From Prochlorococcus sp. AG-409-M05 (GTDB taxonomy: Bacteria; Cyanobacteriota; Cyanobacteriia; PCC-6307; Cyanobiaceae), in contig QCKJ01000009.1 in NCBI GenBank assembly GCA_003215435.1, forward strand, positions 1-58,476: 58,476 nt of DNA, given 5' to 3'. Below are positions 35,554-44,977 of this stretch, piece by piece (position 1 is the stretch's first letter; every line of letters starts with the position of its first letter). A program made the translations under genes and the position numbers. The notes under the pieces were generated by a model. The model saw only the letters and a list, made by a program, of their open reading frames with translations, was not told where the DNA came from and did no database searches.

Positions 35554-36087
35554 ATGCTAATTAAGAAGTATCTTCCTCTCCTGCCAGTCCCATTTATTTT
35601 TATCTTATTGCTTCAGCTGCTAACAAAAGAAGCACAGAAAATCACTTATGACTCACAAGAAGAAGCGGCAGAAGCATGTAAATTATGGAAACATAAAGGA
35701 GGTGTATGGGAAATTAAAGTTAAAGAAACTGGTTTCTCTATAGGGGAGAAGCCGTCTACGAAGACTGCACTCCCTATTAAAATAAAAAGAACAAATCCTA
35801 TTCCAAAGATTGACCCTAGCTATCGCCCTGAGGAGGATAAGTTGACTCTTAACCTTCCTCTTTTAACGACTGGCAAGAAACCCTTTGATGATAGCAATCA
35901 TAATCTAATTAAATCTACAGCTGATCAATGGACACGATATGACCGTAGAAATTGCAGACCAGGATTACTGTCAGATCAGGTGGTGTTAGGTGAAGAGTAT
36001 GCAGTAAAGGAGTCCGAAAGAGTTGAAGGTTACAAAATGCCAGTTTTAAATATAAGAAAAGCTTTCCCTTTTAGAGAAGGACTTTAG
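35554..36087 (+). CDS. Membrane-anchored hypothetical protein
   Basis: The 177-residue protein has an N-terminal hydrophobic helix (about residues 6-24) acting as a signal anchor. A hydrophilic domain follows with ITYDSQEEAAEACKLWKHKGGVW. Two cysteines (EACK, NCRP) could pair. YRPEEDKLTLNLPLL and DQWTRYDRRNCRPGLL look conserved, but the family is unknown to me. Confidence 0.6.
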   Translation: MLIKKYLPLLPVPFIFILLLQLLTKEAQKITYDSQEEAAEACKLWKHKGGVWEIKVKETGFSIGEKPSTKTALPIKIKRTNPIPKIDPSYRPEEDKLTLNLPLLTTGKKPFDDSNHNLIKSTADQWTRYDRRNCRPGLLSDQVVLGEEYAVKESERVEGYKMPVLNIRKAFPFREGL

Positions 36088-36121
36088 AGTTTCTTTTTTA
36101 ATTAATAACATTGATCTATGA

Positions 36122-36358
36122 TTATTTGAAGTACATGTGACCACAATAAGCCGCTGCGGATTTGTCTTCATTACCTTTATCTAGAATTAATTCTAAAGTG
36201 CAGTTGCACCATTGCTTTAGCTCGCTTTCAGGGGCTCCTATAACAATTGGAGATTGCTTGATTCCAATAATACATTCTTTTAGATAATTCTCTGGATATG
36301 CAACTGCTATTTGCGCGAAAGATAAAGTAAAGAATAAAAGAATAATTATTAATTTCAT
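36122..36358 (-). CDS. Small secreted cysteine-containing protein
   Basis: The 78-residue protein has a signal peptide (MKLIIILLFFTLSFAQIAVA) and a mature domain of about 58 residues with four cysteines (KECI, WCNC, YCGH). ESELKQWCNCTLELILDKG resembles small periplasmic helical proteins held by disulfides. No known family. It converges with the gene at 35554. Confidence 0.65.
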   Translation of the reverse strand: MKLIIILLFFTLSFAQIAVAYPENYLKECIIGIKQSPIVIGAPESELKQWCNCTLELILDKGNEDKSAAAYCGHMYFK

Positions 36359-36514
36359 TGACTCAATGCATGTTTAGAGGACGACAATTTTTAAGAGTAT
36401 TTTTTTAAAACCATTCATTTCATACATCAGCTTCAGATTCTGGCGATCGGCTTAAGAAACTAAAAAGAAATCAAAGCTTGGAGCCAACTTTTGCCAAGTT
36501 GAAAAGAGTTGGTT

Positions 36515-36706
36515 ATGAGTTTGTTGCAGAAAGCTCTTAGTACAAGAAAGTTTCAATGCTTAGATTGTATCTATTCTTATGACCCTCAGCGTGGCGACCC
36601 TACACAAGGGATACCTCCAGGAACAAGCTTCGAAGAACTCCCTTCGAATTGGATTTGTCCAATGTGCAGCGTTAGTAAGAGAAGGTTTAAGCCCAGGCGT
36701 CATTAG
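36515..36706 (+). CDS. Rubredoxin-like protein
   Basis: The product has the two iron-binding loops of rubredoxin: CLDC...YSYDPQRGDP in the first half and WICPMCSVSKRRF in the second, with PPGTSFEELP between them as in all rubredoxins. It is a one-electron carrier with a single Fe(Cys)4 centre. Cyanobacterial RubA has a C-terminal membrane helix and assists photosystem I assembly; this one ends right after the domain (KPRRH), so it is soluble. ATG 36515 is preferred over TTG 36509. Confidence 0.92.
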   Translation: MSLLQKALSTRKFQCLDCIYSYDPQRGDPTQGIPPGTSFEELPSNWICPMCSVSKRRFKPRRH

Positions 36707-36736
36707 ATCCTAAGGATCGCTCTAGCGACCAAAACT

Positions 36737-37627
36737 TTATTCCGCCTTAAGAGATTCTCTTAGGACGGAAATATCATCATTTTTATACCCTTTGATGATA
36801 AGGCTCTCTTCTATCTCTTTGACTTTCTTTGCTATTGGAAGTTTTAACCCTGACTCTTCTGCAGCCTTTAGTGCAATGCATAGGTCTTTGTGATGTAGCT
36901 CTAGCTTAAAACCTAATGGATAGTTGCCTTTAAGCATTGCCTCTGACCTATTTGAAAGAGCCCACGAACTAGCTGCCCCTTTTTGAAGTGCTTGGATAAC
37001 CTTATCCATAGGTAGTTTTAAAGCCTCTCCTAAAGCAATTGCCTCTGCGACGGCTGCGTAACTTCCTGCTACCAAGATTTGATTAATTGCTTTTACTGAT
37101 TGTCCTTTGCCTACAGACCCAAAAGCGTAAATAGCGTCCCCAATTGAGTTGAGAATATGAGCTACCTTCATTAAGAAGGCATTATTGCCTCCGAAAAAAA
37201 TTGTCAAAGTGCCTGCTTCGGCCCCTTCTGTTCCTCCACTAACTGGTGCATCTACATAACTAATATTTTTTTTAGCAAGTCTAGTTGCACATGACATGGC
37301 TTTGCTTGGACTAATTGTAGACATATCTATAACAATGCTGCCTGCTATCAGAGATTTTTCGGCTCCATCCTTTCCAAACAACACCATTTCAACAGCTTCG
37401 TCGTCACTGACACAAATCATCAGCACATCAACCTCTGCTGCGGCATCTTTAAAACTTTCACAGGGTTTTGCACCTTTAAGTCTTTTGCTCTGCTCTGCTT
37501 TTCGGCTTCTTGTATGTACCTTTAGATCGAATCCTTCATTCACTAGCTTCGCTGCCATGGGCAAGCCCATGGCTCCTAGGCCAATAAATCCTATTGATTC
37601 TTTTTTGTTTGATTGTGCTGGTGTCAT
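36737..37627 (-). CDS. Beta-hydroxyacid dehydrogenase (3-hydroxyisobutyrate/tartronate semialdehyde reductase type)
   Basis: The protein has the NAD(P) motif GFIGLGAMGLPMAAKL near its N-terminus, the substrate motif DAPVSGGTEGAEAGTL, and the catalytic lysine region GKGQSVKAINQIL. The length (about 296 residues) fits GarR/MmsB-like enzymes. I chose ATG at 37627 because it gives the usual short lead before the dinucleotide motif; 37678 would add 17 residues. In cyanobacteria the substrate may be glyoxylate, succinic semialdehyde or tartronate semialdehyde; sequence does not decide. Confidence 0.9.
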   Translation of the reverse strand: MTPAQSNKKESIGFIGLGAMGLPMAAKLVNEGFDLKVHTRSRKAEQSKRLKGAKPCESFKDAAAEVDVLMICVSDDEAVEMVLFGKDGAEKSLIAGSIVIDMSTISPSKAMSCATRLAKKNISYVDAPVSGGTEGAEAGTLTIFFGGNNAFLMKVAHILNSIGDAIYAFGSVGKGQSVKAINQILVAGSYAAVAEAIALGEALKLPMDKVIQALQKGAASSWALSNRSEAMLKGNYPLGFKLELHHKDLCIALKAAEESGLKLPIAKKVKEIEESLIIKGYKNDDISVLRESLKAE

Positions 37628-37843
37628 TTCCCTGGAGGGTTGTAAGGGGTAGACCTTTCTCATCGTTTTAGGACTCAATGGCCTCTTTCACTAAAGGATG
37701 TAAGCCATTGAGGGGTGTTTGGCTATGGATTGCCATAAAGAGCTAGTTAGAATGGTGGCAATAGCTTCATCAGACCCTCAGGAAAACACCTTGGATTCTG
37801 ATTTAGTGATTACTATTAATTAGTAGGTGATTTAAGCAATTTA

Positions 37844-38173
37844 ATGGGGAAGCAGGTTTGGCAAGCTAAAGATGGTGCACTCTTCGATACCGAAGAAGAT
37901 TGCCTTAGGCATGAAAGGGGTAGTAGCTTTTTGATTGATATGCATAACAGCGAGAAATATGAGGAGAATGAACACCGTTGGGGGCTTCAAAAGAACTTCA
38001 GTCGTCATTTCCTAGAAGGATTTCAACGGCTTGAGAATTTCTGGAATTATGCAGATAGCTTTAGAACATTGGCTGATATTTTGGATGGCAACAGACCTGA
38101 CCTCCCATTGGCAGCTGGCTCTCAGTCCAAGCGCAAGCTTTTGCCTGCTGCAAAAAGAAAGCGCACAAAATAA
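37844..38173 (+). CDS. Hypothetical protein
   Basis: The 109-residue protein starts with VWQAKDGALFDTEEDCLRHE, a pattern often used as a short N-terminal module in phage- and cyanobacterial hypothetical proteins. It continues with a helical part (HRWGLQKNFSRHFLEGFQRLENFW) and a basic tail. There is no membrane helix. The function is unknown. Confidence 0.6.
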   Translation: MGKQVWQAKDGALFDTEEDCLRHERGSSFLIDMHNSEKYEENEHRWGLQKNFSRHFLEGFQRLENFWNYADSFRTLADILDGNRPDLPLAAGSQSKRKLLPAAKRKRTK

Positions 38174-38247
38174 ACTTGTTGGAGTTGAAAAGACTTAATT
38201 TCTGACCTCGCTACAAACGTTATCTAATGATTTTTAGGTTTCTAAGC

Positions 38248-38778
38248 TTAATTTATTTTGCATTGGAGTATTGCCAGAGCCTCATTTGGTAGATCAAGAA
38301 AAGTGTCTAAGAAAAGATTACCTGATGGTGGTATAACTGCAATTCCTACAAGCTTAGTTGAACCATCTTTCTGTAGAGGTTTCCCTTTGGCAAAATGTAA
38401 TCCAGATTTTGCTTTTCCACTAGTAAGACATGTCTTAACAATTAAGTCTGGGAAATAAAAAGAAGGGAACATTGTAAAAACAAACCTGGACTCGAAATCA
38501 AGTTTTATTTCACCCGTTGACATCTCAATAGTTCCTTGAAGAGTATCTAAAAACATTTTGATTTCTAGTCCAGGTGGCATAGGTAGGCCAAGTATTTTTG
38601 TAGTTTTCCAATTAAGAGGGGGGATGTGAAAAGTATTGGGATTAAACCGTATCTTCTGTAGGTGCCTACTTTCACTCTGAAGTAGATTAGCCTCTCCTCC
38701 CCCGCCTCTGGCGTCATAGTAAAACGTTGGATACCTGCCAATTGCCAGTTGACACCCTTGAAGGCTTTTGAGAAACAT
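38248..38778 (-). CDS. Conserved cyanobacterial-type hypothetical protein
   Basis: The 176-residue protein starts with QLAIGRYPTFYYDARGGGGEA, an unusual glycine run that looks like a ligand-binding turn. It continues with beta-rich segments (LEIKMFLDTLQGTIEM, GEIKLDFESRFVFTMFPSFYFP). No signal peptide. I have the impression that the YPTF-YDARGGGG motif is conserved in cyanobacteria, but can name no domain. Confidence 0.65.
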   Translation of the reverse strand: MFLKSLQGCQLAIGRYPTFYYDARGGGGEANLLQSESRHLQKIRFNPNTFHIPPLNWKTTKILGLPMPPGLEIKMFLDTLQGTIEMSTGEIKLDFESRFVFTMFPSFYFPDLIVKTCLTSGKAKSGLHFAKGKPLQKDGSTKLVGIAVIPPSGNLFLDTFLDLPNEALAILQCKIN

Positions 38779-38941
38779 GAAGCTTTTAAAGGCTACTTAT
38801 TTTATGATCTTTATGGCCTTTAATGAGTTGGATTTATTGACAGGAATAATTTTTGAAGTATTTCCTCACTAGTTAATAGACTATTTCACTCAACTAGAAG
38901 TATCTTTTGAAAAGAAAGGTCCGCCTTTAAAGTTATCACTC

Positions 38942-39337
38942 ATGATTGAACACCCATATTTAATTGCCTTTGCCTTAATCGAGCAGAAAACAACAAGAGC
39001 TATGCCTCTTGGTGGAAAGTCTTTAAAGCACGTAATTCCCTCAGAATTTCAACCTGGGCAGGCTGGAGAGGGTTTGGCGATGGAGCTATTAATGAGAGTT
39101 TTTCAAAGGAGTGAGGATGCACCATTAAGAAGAGCCGCTGGTGAAAACAGTCTTTTCCTTGTTTTGATTCCAATGGAGTATTTACAAGATAAGATCCCTT
39201 TAATCAAGTCTGAATGGCTTAAATCAGGGGATAATAAGAAATTTTTCTCTCAGCTATATGACCTATGCGAAGGGGTTTGGGCTTTGAACTTTTCAAAGGG
39301 CCATGGGATTCAGTTTTCTAGGTTAGACAAAGATTAG
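38942..39337 (+). CDS. Hypothetical soluble protein
   Basis: The 131-residue protein has an alpha/beta layout (YLIAFALIEQKTTRAM, NSLFLVLIPMEYLQD, FSQLYDLCEGVWALNFSKG) and no membrane helix or metal motif. No family recognised. It stands between the leftward gene at 38248 and the zinc permease gene, converging with the latter. Confidence 0.6.
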   Translation: MIEHPYLIAFALIEQKTTRAMPLGGKSLKHVIPSEFQPGQAGEGLAMELLMRVFQRSEDAPLRRAAGENSLFLVLIPMEYLQDKIPLIKSEWLKSGDNKKFFSQLYDLCEGVWALNFSKGHGIQFSRLDKD

Positions 39338-39413
39338 CCCTATTATTTGGATTTCTGAATGGGATAGTGTTTTCCAGAATGATTGACCATTGGACTTAAA
39401 TTTATTAATACCT

Positions 39414-40211
39414 CTAGTGCAAAAACCGTATTTTTGTTTTTGATATTGGCAATGTTGCCATACATAAAACACCTATTAGAGGACCTGGGGATAGGTTAAA
39501 AGCAATAGCAAGAAAAAAACCTCCAAGTGCCAAACATAATCCAAAAATGGCAGAACGGGTCATTGCTATCCCAAGGCTTGGAGATTCGTCCAAACTCAAT
39601 AAAGCAGGAGCAGAAAGTAAACCTATTACTAAAACTACCCCTACAGCTGCCATTGCACTAACTACTACTAATGCAGTGACAAAACCAAGAGCCATTCTTA
39701 AAGAAGAAACTTTCAGTCCACTCGCATGTGCCCCTTCAGGGTCTAAGCCAATAAATACTAATTTTTGGTAAGAAGTTACTAATAGGATTAATAATGAAAT
39801 TCCTGCAAGTAACGTCCTAAATAGATCTGTAGGTCCTACAGTAAGCAGATCGCCAAATAAGATAGCTTCTAAATCGACTCTTATACCTAGTAAGGGAATA
39901 ATGAGCACTCCCAATCCAAGTGACCCTGCAAGGACAGTATTAGTTATAGCTTCATTTTTATCATTTCTTTTGTGAGCAAGTCTTTCTGCAACTAGAGCTC
40001 CAATTAGGCCACTAAAGACTCCCCCTAATGCAGGGTCTAGTCCTATTGCTGTAGCTAGAGCTAATCCGGGAAGGACACAATGCGAGATCAAATTTGCCTG
40101 CAAAAGCCGTCTATGTGTGACCAATATCGTGCCTGTAGCAGGGCAAACCATGCCAACTAAAAAAGTAGTAATTAGAGGGAAAAACCACCAATTTGAAGGA
40201 TTTAGAGGCAT
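39414..40211 (-). CDS. Metal ABC transporter permease (ZnuB type)
   Basis: The 265-residue protein is an ABC-3 family permease with seven to eight membrane helices. ISHCVLPGLALATAIG near 37-52 carries the G-x-A motif of manganese/zinc permeases. GLDPEGAHASGLKVSSLRMALG near 154-175 is the coupling loop contacting the ATPase. With the Zur-type regulator and the ATPase next to it, zinc is the likely substrate, though manganese is possible. The gene is divergent from the regulator (53 bp between starts). Confidence 0.88.
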   Translation of the reverse strand: MPLNPSNWWFFPLITTFLVGMVCPATGTILVTHRRLLQANLISHCVLPGLALATAIGLDPALGGVFSGLIGALVAERLAHKRNDKNEAITNTVLAGSLGLGVLIIPLLGIRVDLEAILFGDLLTVGPTDLFRTLLAGISLLILLVTSYQKLVFIGLDPEGAHASGLKVSSLRMALGFVTALVVVSAMAAVGVVLVIGLLSAPALLSLDESPSLGIAMTRSAIFGLCLALGGFFLAIAFNLSPGPLIGVLCMATLPISKTKIRFLH

Positions 40212-40263
40212 GGAAAGCTTTAAGGATTAGGGTTTGAGTGTTTAGTTCTCAAGAAATTTTCAA

Positions 40264-40674
40264 ATGGTCGGGAAACCTCCACAACTTTCGGCCCGTCAGC
40301 AGCAGCTTTTGGGAGAACTCTTTAAGTGTGAAGATGAGATGAGTGGTCAAAGATTGCATCGTGCCATTCAGGATGGGCCCTTTACCATGGGCCTGACTAC
40401 GGTTTATCGTAATCTCCGGCAACTTCAGCAAAAGGGATTGGTGCGCTGTCGGCATCTCCCTACAGGGGAGGTACTTTATGCACCTGTAGAGAGAGATCTC
40501 CATCATTTGACCTGTGTTGACTGTGGTCAAACAGAGCCTTTGAAAGGCTGCCCTTTGAGGAATATTGACTTACCAAGGAACCAAAGCCAGGGCTTTCAGT
40601 TGATGTTTCATACTCTTGAATTTTTTGGGTTATGCAAAAACTGTTACCAACGTCAGAACTTAAGTGGAGGTTAA
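40264..40674 (+). CDS. zur: Fur-family regulator, probably Zur
   Basis: The 136-residue protein has a winged-helix DNA-binding half with TMGLTTVYRNLRQL as recognition helix and a Fur-like dimerisation half. Two C-x2-C pairs (C84/C87 and C124/C127) form the structural zinc site. The regulatory site includes histidines in RDLHHLTC. The location between a ZnuB-like permease and a ZnuC-like ATPase argues for zinc sensing. It is shorter than Fur at the N-terminus. I looked for a TGATAATNATTATCA-type operator and found no clear one. Confidence 0.85.
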   Translation: MVGKPPQLSARQQQLLGELFKCEDEMSGQRLHRAIQDGPFTMGLTTVYRNLRQLQQKGLVRCRHLPTGEVLYAPVERDLHHLTCVDCGQTEPLKGCPLRNIDLPRNQSQGFQLMFHTLEFFGLCKNCYQRQNLSGG

Positions 40675-40681
40675 GTTCTGG

Positions 40682-41377
40682 TTAACCACAACAGTGATTC
40701 CCCATGCAGGAAATTTCTTGGAGTTTTCTTCGAACTTCTACAGGAGTGCCAAAAGCCATCACAGTTTTATTTAGTGCAACCACGTTGTCGTATGCATTCA
40801 AAGAATCTCCCCAGTCGTGACTACTTACTAATAGGGTTAAACCACAATCTGCTAGTTGACGAATAATTAGCAGAAACTGCTCTCTAGCAGGTGGATCCAG
40901 CGCTGCACAGGGCTCATCCAGAAGAAATATTTGAGCTGGATGCATCAGAGTCCTTGCTAGCAACGCACGTTGTTGTTGACCTCCAGATAAAGAATCCAGT
41001 CTCCTTTTGGCCATTTTAGACAAGCCCACTCTTTGGAGAACGGCTTCCTCTTCACAACATGTTGATCCAATGCCATTAATTTTCCCAAGACTGATTAAAC
41101 CGCTGACAGTTAGAGGGAAATTCCAATTAATAGAACTCCTCTGTGGCATTAGTGCAATCTCAGATCGGCAGCCTTTTAGAGGCTCGTTTCCTAATAGAAC
41201 TTCACCTGATTGTGGTAAATACTGCCCTTGAAGTAACCGAAGCAAAGTTGACTTACCAGCACCATTTGGCCCCACCAACGCAGTTAGTGTGCCTGGCTTG
41301 AAATCAAGAGAAATATCTTTTAAAACCTTTTGGCCACAATAAGAAAATGATAAACCTTTGATTGAAAGAACTTTCAC
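40682..41377 (-). CDS. Metal ABC transporter ATP-binding protein (ZnuC type)
   Basis: The 231-residue protein has Walker A GPNGAGKST (36-44), a Q-loop at LMPQRSSINW, the signature LSGGQQQRALLARTL and Walker B IFLLDEP. It ends in CMGNHCCG, a short Cys/His tail that might sense or chelate metal. It powers uptake with the permease at 39414. No gene for the periplasmic binding protein (ZnuA) is in the locus. It converges with the regulator gene, with only 7 bp between the stops. Confidence 0.92.
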   Translation of the reverse strand: MKVLSIKGLSFSYCGQKVLKDISLDFKPGTLTALVGPNGAGKSTLLRLLQGQYLPQSGEVLLGNEPLKGCRSEIALMPQRSSINWNFPLTVSGLISLGKINGIGSTCCEEEAVLQRVGLSKMAKRRLDSLSGGQQQRALLARTLMHPAQIFLLDEPCAALDPPAREQFLLIIRQLADCGLTLLVSSHDWGDSLNAYDNVVALNKTVMAFGTPVEVRRKLQEISCMGNHCCG

Positions 41378-41730
41378 AATTCAGGAGGAAATTTAAAGCC
41401 AGTTCGGGCTGTTGAAGTCAAAAATGTTATCAAAAACCACTATGGGGAATCCCTGTTACATCTTAGTGGGGATTTAAGTTTTTTGCTCAAGATAAAAAAA
41501 TAATAATAGCACCTGATAAATTTTGAAGTTTAAAGTTTTATCTATAAGCCCTTGAATAGTTTTGAGAATAAATTTTCTGCCCAACCAGTTTGAATTCTCT
41601 TTGAGTTATAATGTCATAATGCTCACTTAGGGTCTTACCAAATAGTCTTAATTGACCCTATAGATTGTCTTCTTCTTTGATTAGTTTAAGCCAATCTGTT
41701 GCTATTTAGTAAACCCAATCCCTGAGGAAA
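41378..41730. other. Intergenic region between divergent genes
   Basis: About 350 bp. It should contain the promoter of the ATPase gene and any Zur operator; a partial gttatca half-site lies near 41428. No gene was seen. Confidence 0.4.
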
Positions 41731-42327
41731 ATGAGAAATTCTTTTGAAGGAAGAAAATATCTTCCATATACGATGTTGCTGGCAACCATGGTTTTTTCTG
41801 CATATACCTATTTGACTCCATATATTTCAATACTATCATTAAAGAATGCTATAGAAAAAAAGGACTCTGAATCTGCCAAAAGCTATATTAATTTCTCATC
41901 CTTGAGAGAAAGTCTCAAGGTTCAACTTAAGGATGCTTTGTCTGAAAGTGCATCGAAAGAAACAATACAGACCCCTCTAGGCCCAATTAGAATGATGGTT
42001 TTCAGTCCTGTTCTAAATGCAATTGTTGAGTCGACAATTGACTACACTATTACTCCTTCTGGATTGGAACTGTTGTTAAAAAGGGGTAAGTTATCTCAGG
42101 CAGAGTCTAGAACTATTAGCCCTTCAGGTCAGGCAAAGTCTAAGACAAAAGATGACCAACCTCAAATAAAACTTTATTATAAAGGGATTAATTTATTCAT
42201 CCTTGAGAGTAAACCAAGTGGGAAAGAAGAGCCTATTAAGGCTTATTTGACTAGGAATCGAATTTTTAGATGGAAATTAACTGCTATTCAACTGCCCTCA
42301 GAACTGCTAAACACCATTAGGAGGTAG
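41731..42327 (+). CDS. DUF2939 membrane-anchored protein
   Basis: The 198-residue protein has one N-terminal helix (about 12-33) followed by ILSLKNAIEKKDSESAKSYINFSSLRESLKVQL. That is the core of DUF2939, in which a helical segment tracks paired K-A-x-x-x-x-D residues. The C-terminal half (LYYKGINLFILESKP, FRWKLTAIQLP) is beta-rich. The function is unknown; members are often in or near the periplasm. Confidence 0.75.
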   Translation: MRNSFEGRKYLPYTMLLATMVFSAYTYLTPYISILSLKNAIEKKDSESAKSYINFSSLRESLKVQLKDALSESASKETIQTPLGPIRMMVFSPVLNAIVESTIDYTITPSGLELLLKRGKLSQAESRTISPSGQAKSKTKDDQPQIKLYYKGINLFILESKPSGKEEPIKAYLTRNRIFRWKLTAIQLPSELLNTIRR

Positions 42328-42446
42328 ATAAGTTTATTCAATAACAATCTGAATATAAGCACTAGACATTAATTCTAAAGAATATTTATATTCTATTTTA
42401 ACTGCTTGACTTAGTACTCTCTTCGTTAACAAAAAAATTTGACTTT

Positions 42447-42611
42447 TTATTCTTTAGATAAAACCATTGAATTATCTTGAGCTAAAAGTTCTGTTATTAG
42501 TTGTGAAGCGACTAGTTCAAGTGATCTTTCCTGACTGATATTGCATAGCGGATCTTCACCGATAAAGCAATCATCTACAAAATCATCGAAAGGTGATTTC
42601 TTTACTGCCAT
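42447..42611 (-). CDS. 54-residue hypothetical protein
   Basis: A complete frame with ATG at 42611: MAVKKSPFDDFVDDCFIGED, then QERSLELVASQLITELLA, ending NSMVLSKE. It is acidic, amphipathic and soluble. The codon pattern looks coding and no longer overlapping frame competes. No family recognised. Confidence 0.5.
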   Translation of the reverse strand: MAVKKSPFDDFVDDCFIGEDPLCNISQERSLELVASQLITELLAQDNSMVLSKE

Positions 42612-43021
42612 TATTTTAGCAAATTATTGTTTAATCTCTCTATCTCAGCAGATAAGTAGAACTTGTCAACCCCCTCTCTCCTAGCATTAGAAAAATTTGA
42701 TAATGCTAAATAAACAAAGCTCTAGCTTGTTACAAACTGAACAAAACATATTTAAGGTTAATTTCTATTTGATTTGCGTTGGGAAGAGTTTAGTGTTACG
42801 CCTTCCTCTCCTCCACATGATGTATACGGTTGCCGTTTCTTTTTTCGGTCTACCAGTTGCTTTTTCTATAAGTATTGGTCCTAGTCCTAATGATTGGTGA
42901 TTAGATTTGTCATGGTCCCTGGCTAACTTGATAGGTGGCTAGCTAAGGAACAGTTCTTAGCACCTCTCATATCACTGTAAAAAAGAATATGATTGTTTTA
43001 TACCTGCTTTGAGGATTTGAT
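42612..43021. other. Intergenic region
   Basis: About 410 bp. A 67-codon frame at 42697-42900 has no ribosome binding site or features and is not supported. Nothing else is visible. Confidence 0.4.
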
Positions 43022-43129
43022 ATGGGGCCAGGAATGCCTTCGGCTTTAGTCGCAATTGCTATCTCCGCTGTATTTGCGGCAGGTGTTGGATTGCTTGTCC
43101 TTAGGCTTATACCTTCATTAATCGGGTGA
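43022..43129 (+). CDS. 35-residue single-helix membrane peptide
   Basis: ATG 43022 has gagg seven bases upstream as ribosome binding site. The peptide is MGPGMPSALVAIAISAVFAA followed by GVGLLVLRLIPSLIG. It is a single membrane helix with one arginine near the end. The size resembles small photosystem or cytochrome b6f subunits, but I cannot match it to one. Confidence 0.5.
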   Translation: MGPGMPSALVAIAISAVFAAGVGLLVLRLIPSLIG

Positions 43130-43239
43130 GTTTTGCCGAAGTAAATATATATATTTACTTTCCCTTTTCTTAATCTTAGCAGTTATTTAATTTTCCAGAT
43201 GACTGGATGTTTTTCATGAACGTTACAGAAGTGATTGTC

Positions 43240-43701
43240 TTAAGTTATCCCTAGTTGTCTGAGAGGATCTTTGCTCATTTTAGATGGCTTAGTCTTAGCC
43301 TGCGTTGGACCATTCATGATTAATTCAATTAGATAGTTGTCAAGCTCTTGCTGGCTAAAATTCATATCGTCACCACATCCAGAATATATATTTTTCGACA
43401 CAGACAATGCAAGAGCTTCTTTAGGGGAAGATGTGATTTCTTTCAAAACTGGTGAGAAGATTAATCCCCTAGCAATTTTCTTTGCTGCCTTCTCACCAGC
43501 TATTTCCGGAGTTGCACCATCTAAAACTTCTATACAAAACATGTCAGAGTAATCTTTACTAACACTAGCGACTTCTGGGCTTAAGCCAATGACTTCGGCA
43601 ACTAGTACTGTTGGGAAGAATGTAGAACAGAGAATTATCAAGTAAAGAGATCCTATTAAGGGAACATTTAAAAACCTCTTGATAATGTCCATTGGTTGCA
43701 T
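43240..43701 (-). CDS. Secreted hypothetical protein
   Basis: The 153-residue protein has a signal peptide (about residues 10-35, ending VLVAE). A helical domain follows with two cysteines (MFCIEV, SGCGDD). A run SVSKDYSDMFCIEVLDGATPEIAGEKAAKKIARGLIF precedes a segment EITSSPKEALALSVSKNIYSGCG. No known domain. An ATG three codons later is an alternative start. Confidence 0.6.
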   Translation of the reverse strand: MQPMDIIKRFLNVPLIGSLYLIILCSTFFPTVLVAEVIGLSPEVASVSKDYSDMFCIEVLDGATPEIAGEKAAKKIARGLIFSPVLKEITSSPKEALALSVSKNIYSGCGDDMNFSQQELDNYLIELIMNGPTQAKTKPSKMSKDPLRQLGIT

Positions 43702-43899
43702 TTATCATTGGAAAATTAATCATAAAATAATAAAACTCGGAACAGGCATTCATTAGTTATGAAATAAACTTTTTGCAATATGCTTGACTTTGTTACCCTA
43801 CCCAATAAAGGATAGACATATAACTTCTTATCTCCTAACCGACCTTGTCAAACCATTTGAAATCAACTGCTGATTCCCTGCTTTCATTAATCTAAAACA

Positions 43900-44520
43900 T
43901 TGATTGACCAAAGACTTTTTTTTCCTGCTACAGAGAGGAACAGTAGGCCTATAAGAGAGCTTCTTCAAAATCACTTGCCAGCATATGGAACTGTGCTTGA
44001 GATTGCTAGCGGAAGTGGGCAGCATGCTGTTATGTTTCAAAAACACTTTCCAAACATTATTTGGCAAGCTAGCGATCCAAATCCATTACATAGGAGAAGT
44101 ATAAATGCTTGGATCAGCTATGAAAGACTTGGTGATGTAATGCCGGCGCCACTTGATTTGGATGTTGATATAGAACCATGGCCTTTTCTATCTAAGGGTG
44201 AGCAGACTATTTCAGCTATTGTCTGCATTAATCTTATACATGTTTGTTCATGGGAGTCAGCAAAAGCTCTTTTTAAAGGTGCTGCAAAAACTTTAGACAG
44301 TAGTTGCCCTCTTTTTCTCTATGGTCCCTTTATGAGAAAGGGATACCATACAAGTAAGAGTAATGAGATTTTTGATAAATCATTAAGACTTAGCAATTCA
44401 CTTTGGGGTGTTCGTGGAATTGAAGAACTTAAAAAAATCTCTAAAGAAGAAGGATTTCTAAAGCAAATTATTTATACAATGCCTTCAAATAATTTTTCGA
44501 TTATATATTATAAAAACTAG
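43900..44520 (+). CDS. DUF938 methyltransferase-like protein
   Basis: The 206-residue protein begins DQRLFFPATERNSRPIRELL and has the SAM-binding motif VLEIASGSGQHAVMF near 32-46. It continues WQASDPNPLHRRSI and IVCINLIHVCSWESA, which together identify DUF938. It is predicted to be a class I SAM-dependent methyltransferase with unknown substrate. The start is TTG at 43900, giving the normal family N-terminus. Confidence 0.9.
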   Translation: MIDQRLFFPATERNSRPIRELLQNHLPAYGTVLEIASGSGQHAVMFQKHFPNIIWQASDPNPLHRRSINAWISYERLGDVMPAPLDLDVDIEPWPFLSKGEQTISAIVCINLIHVCSWESAKALFKGAAKTLDSSCPLFLYGPFMRKGYHTSKSNEIFDKSLRLSNSLWGVRGIEELKKISKEEGFLKQIIYTMPSNNFSIIYYKN

Positions 44521-44977
44521 GCTTATGTCTAATAAATTCATAGATTTGAACTTCGGAATGATTGGATAATGGTTAGTTCTTGCCTGTTTAAAATCTGATC
44601 AAATCAAATTACGGACTTATATCTATCTAGACTTGATAACCAGTCATGGTGATTCTAAGGTTCTTTATAAATGGCTTGAATATCTATTTGGGGCTAACTC
44701 TATCTTGATCAATACTATGCAGAACAAACTTCTTACTACTAATAGTGGCATTATGTTTTCTCAGGACTAATACAAACTACAGTTAAAGAGAACGGAACTG
44801 TTTTTTATTCGATTTACTAAGTAAGGATGATTGATTGCTCCAACCTTACTAATTAGAACCAGACTTAAGCCAAGATTAAAGCTGATTGAGTTAGATCTTT
44901 CTCTTCTCTTTTCTTCAAGGGCTTTAGATTCAGCAACACAATACATTTAAAGCAGGCATCCTTAACCGAGATATGCT
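44521..44977. other. Intergenic region
   Basis: About 460 bp with no supported gene. AT-rich, no strong hairpins. Confidence 0.4.

Noticed and set aside
42697-42900. 67-codon frame between DUF2939 and the 35-residue peptide
   Set aside because: No ribosome binding site and no plausible domain structure.
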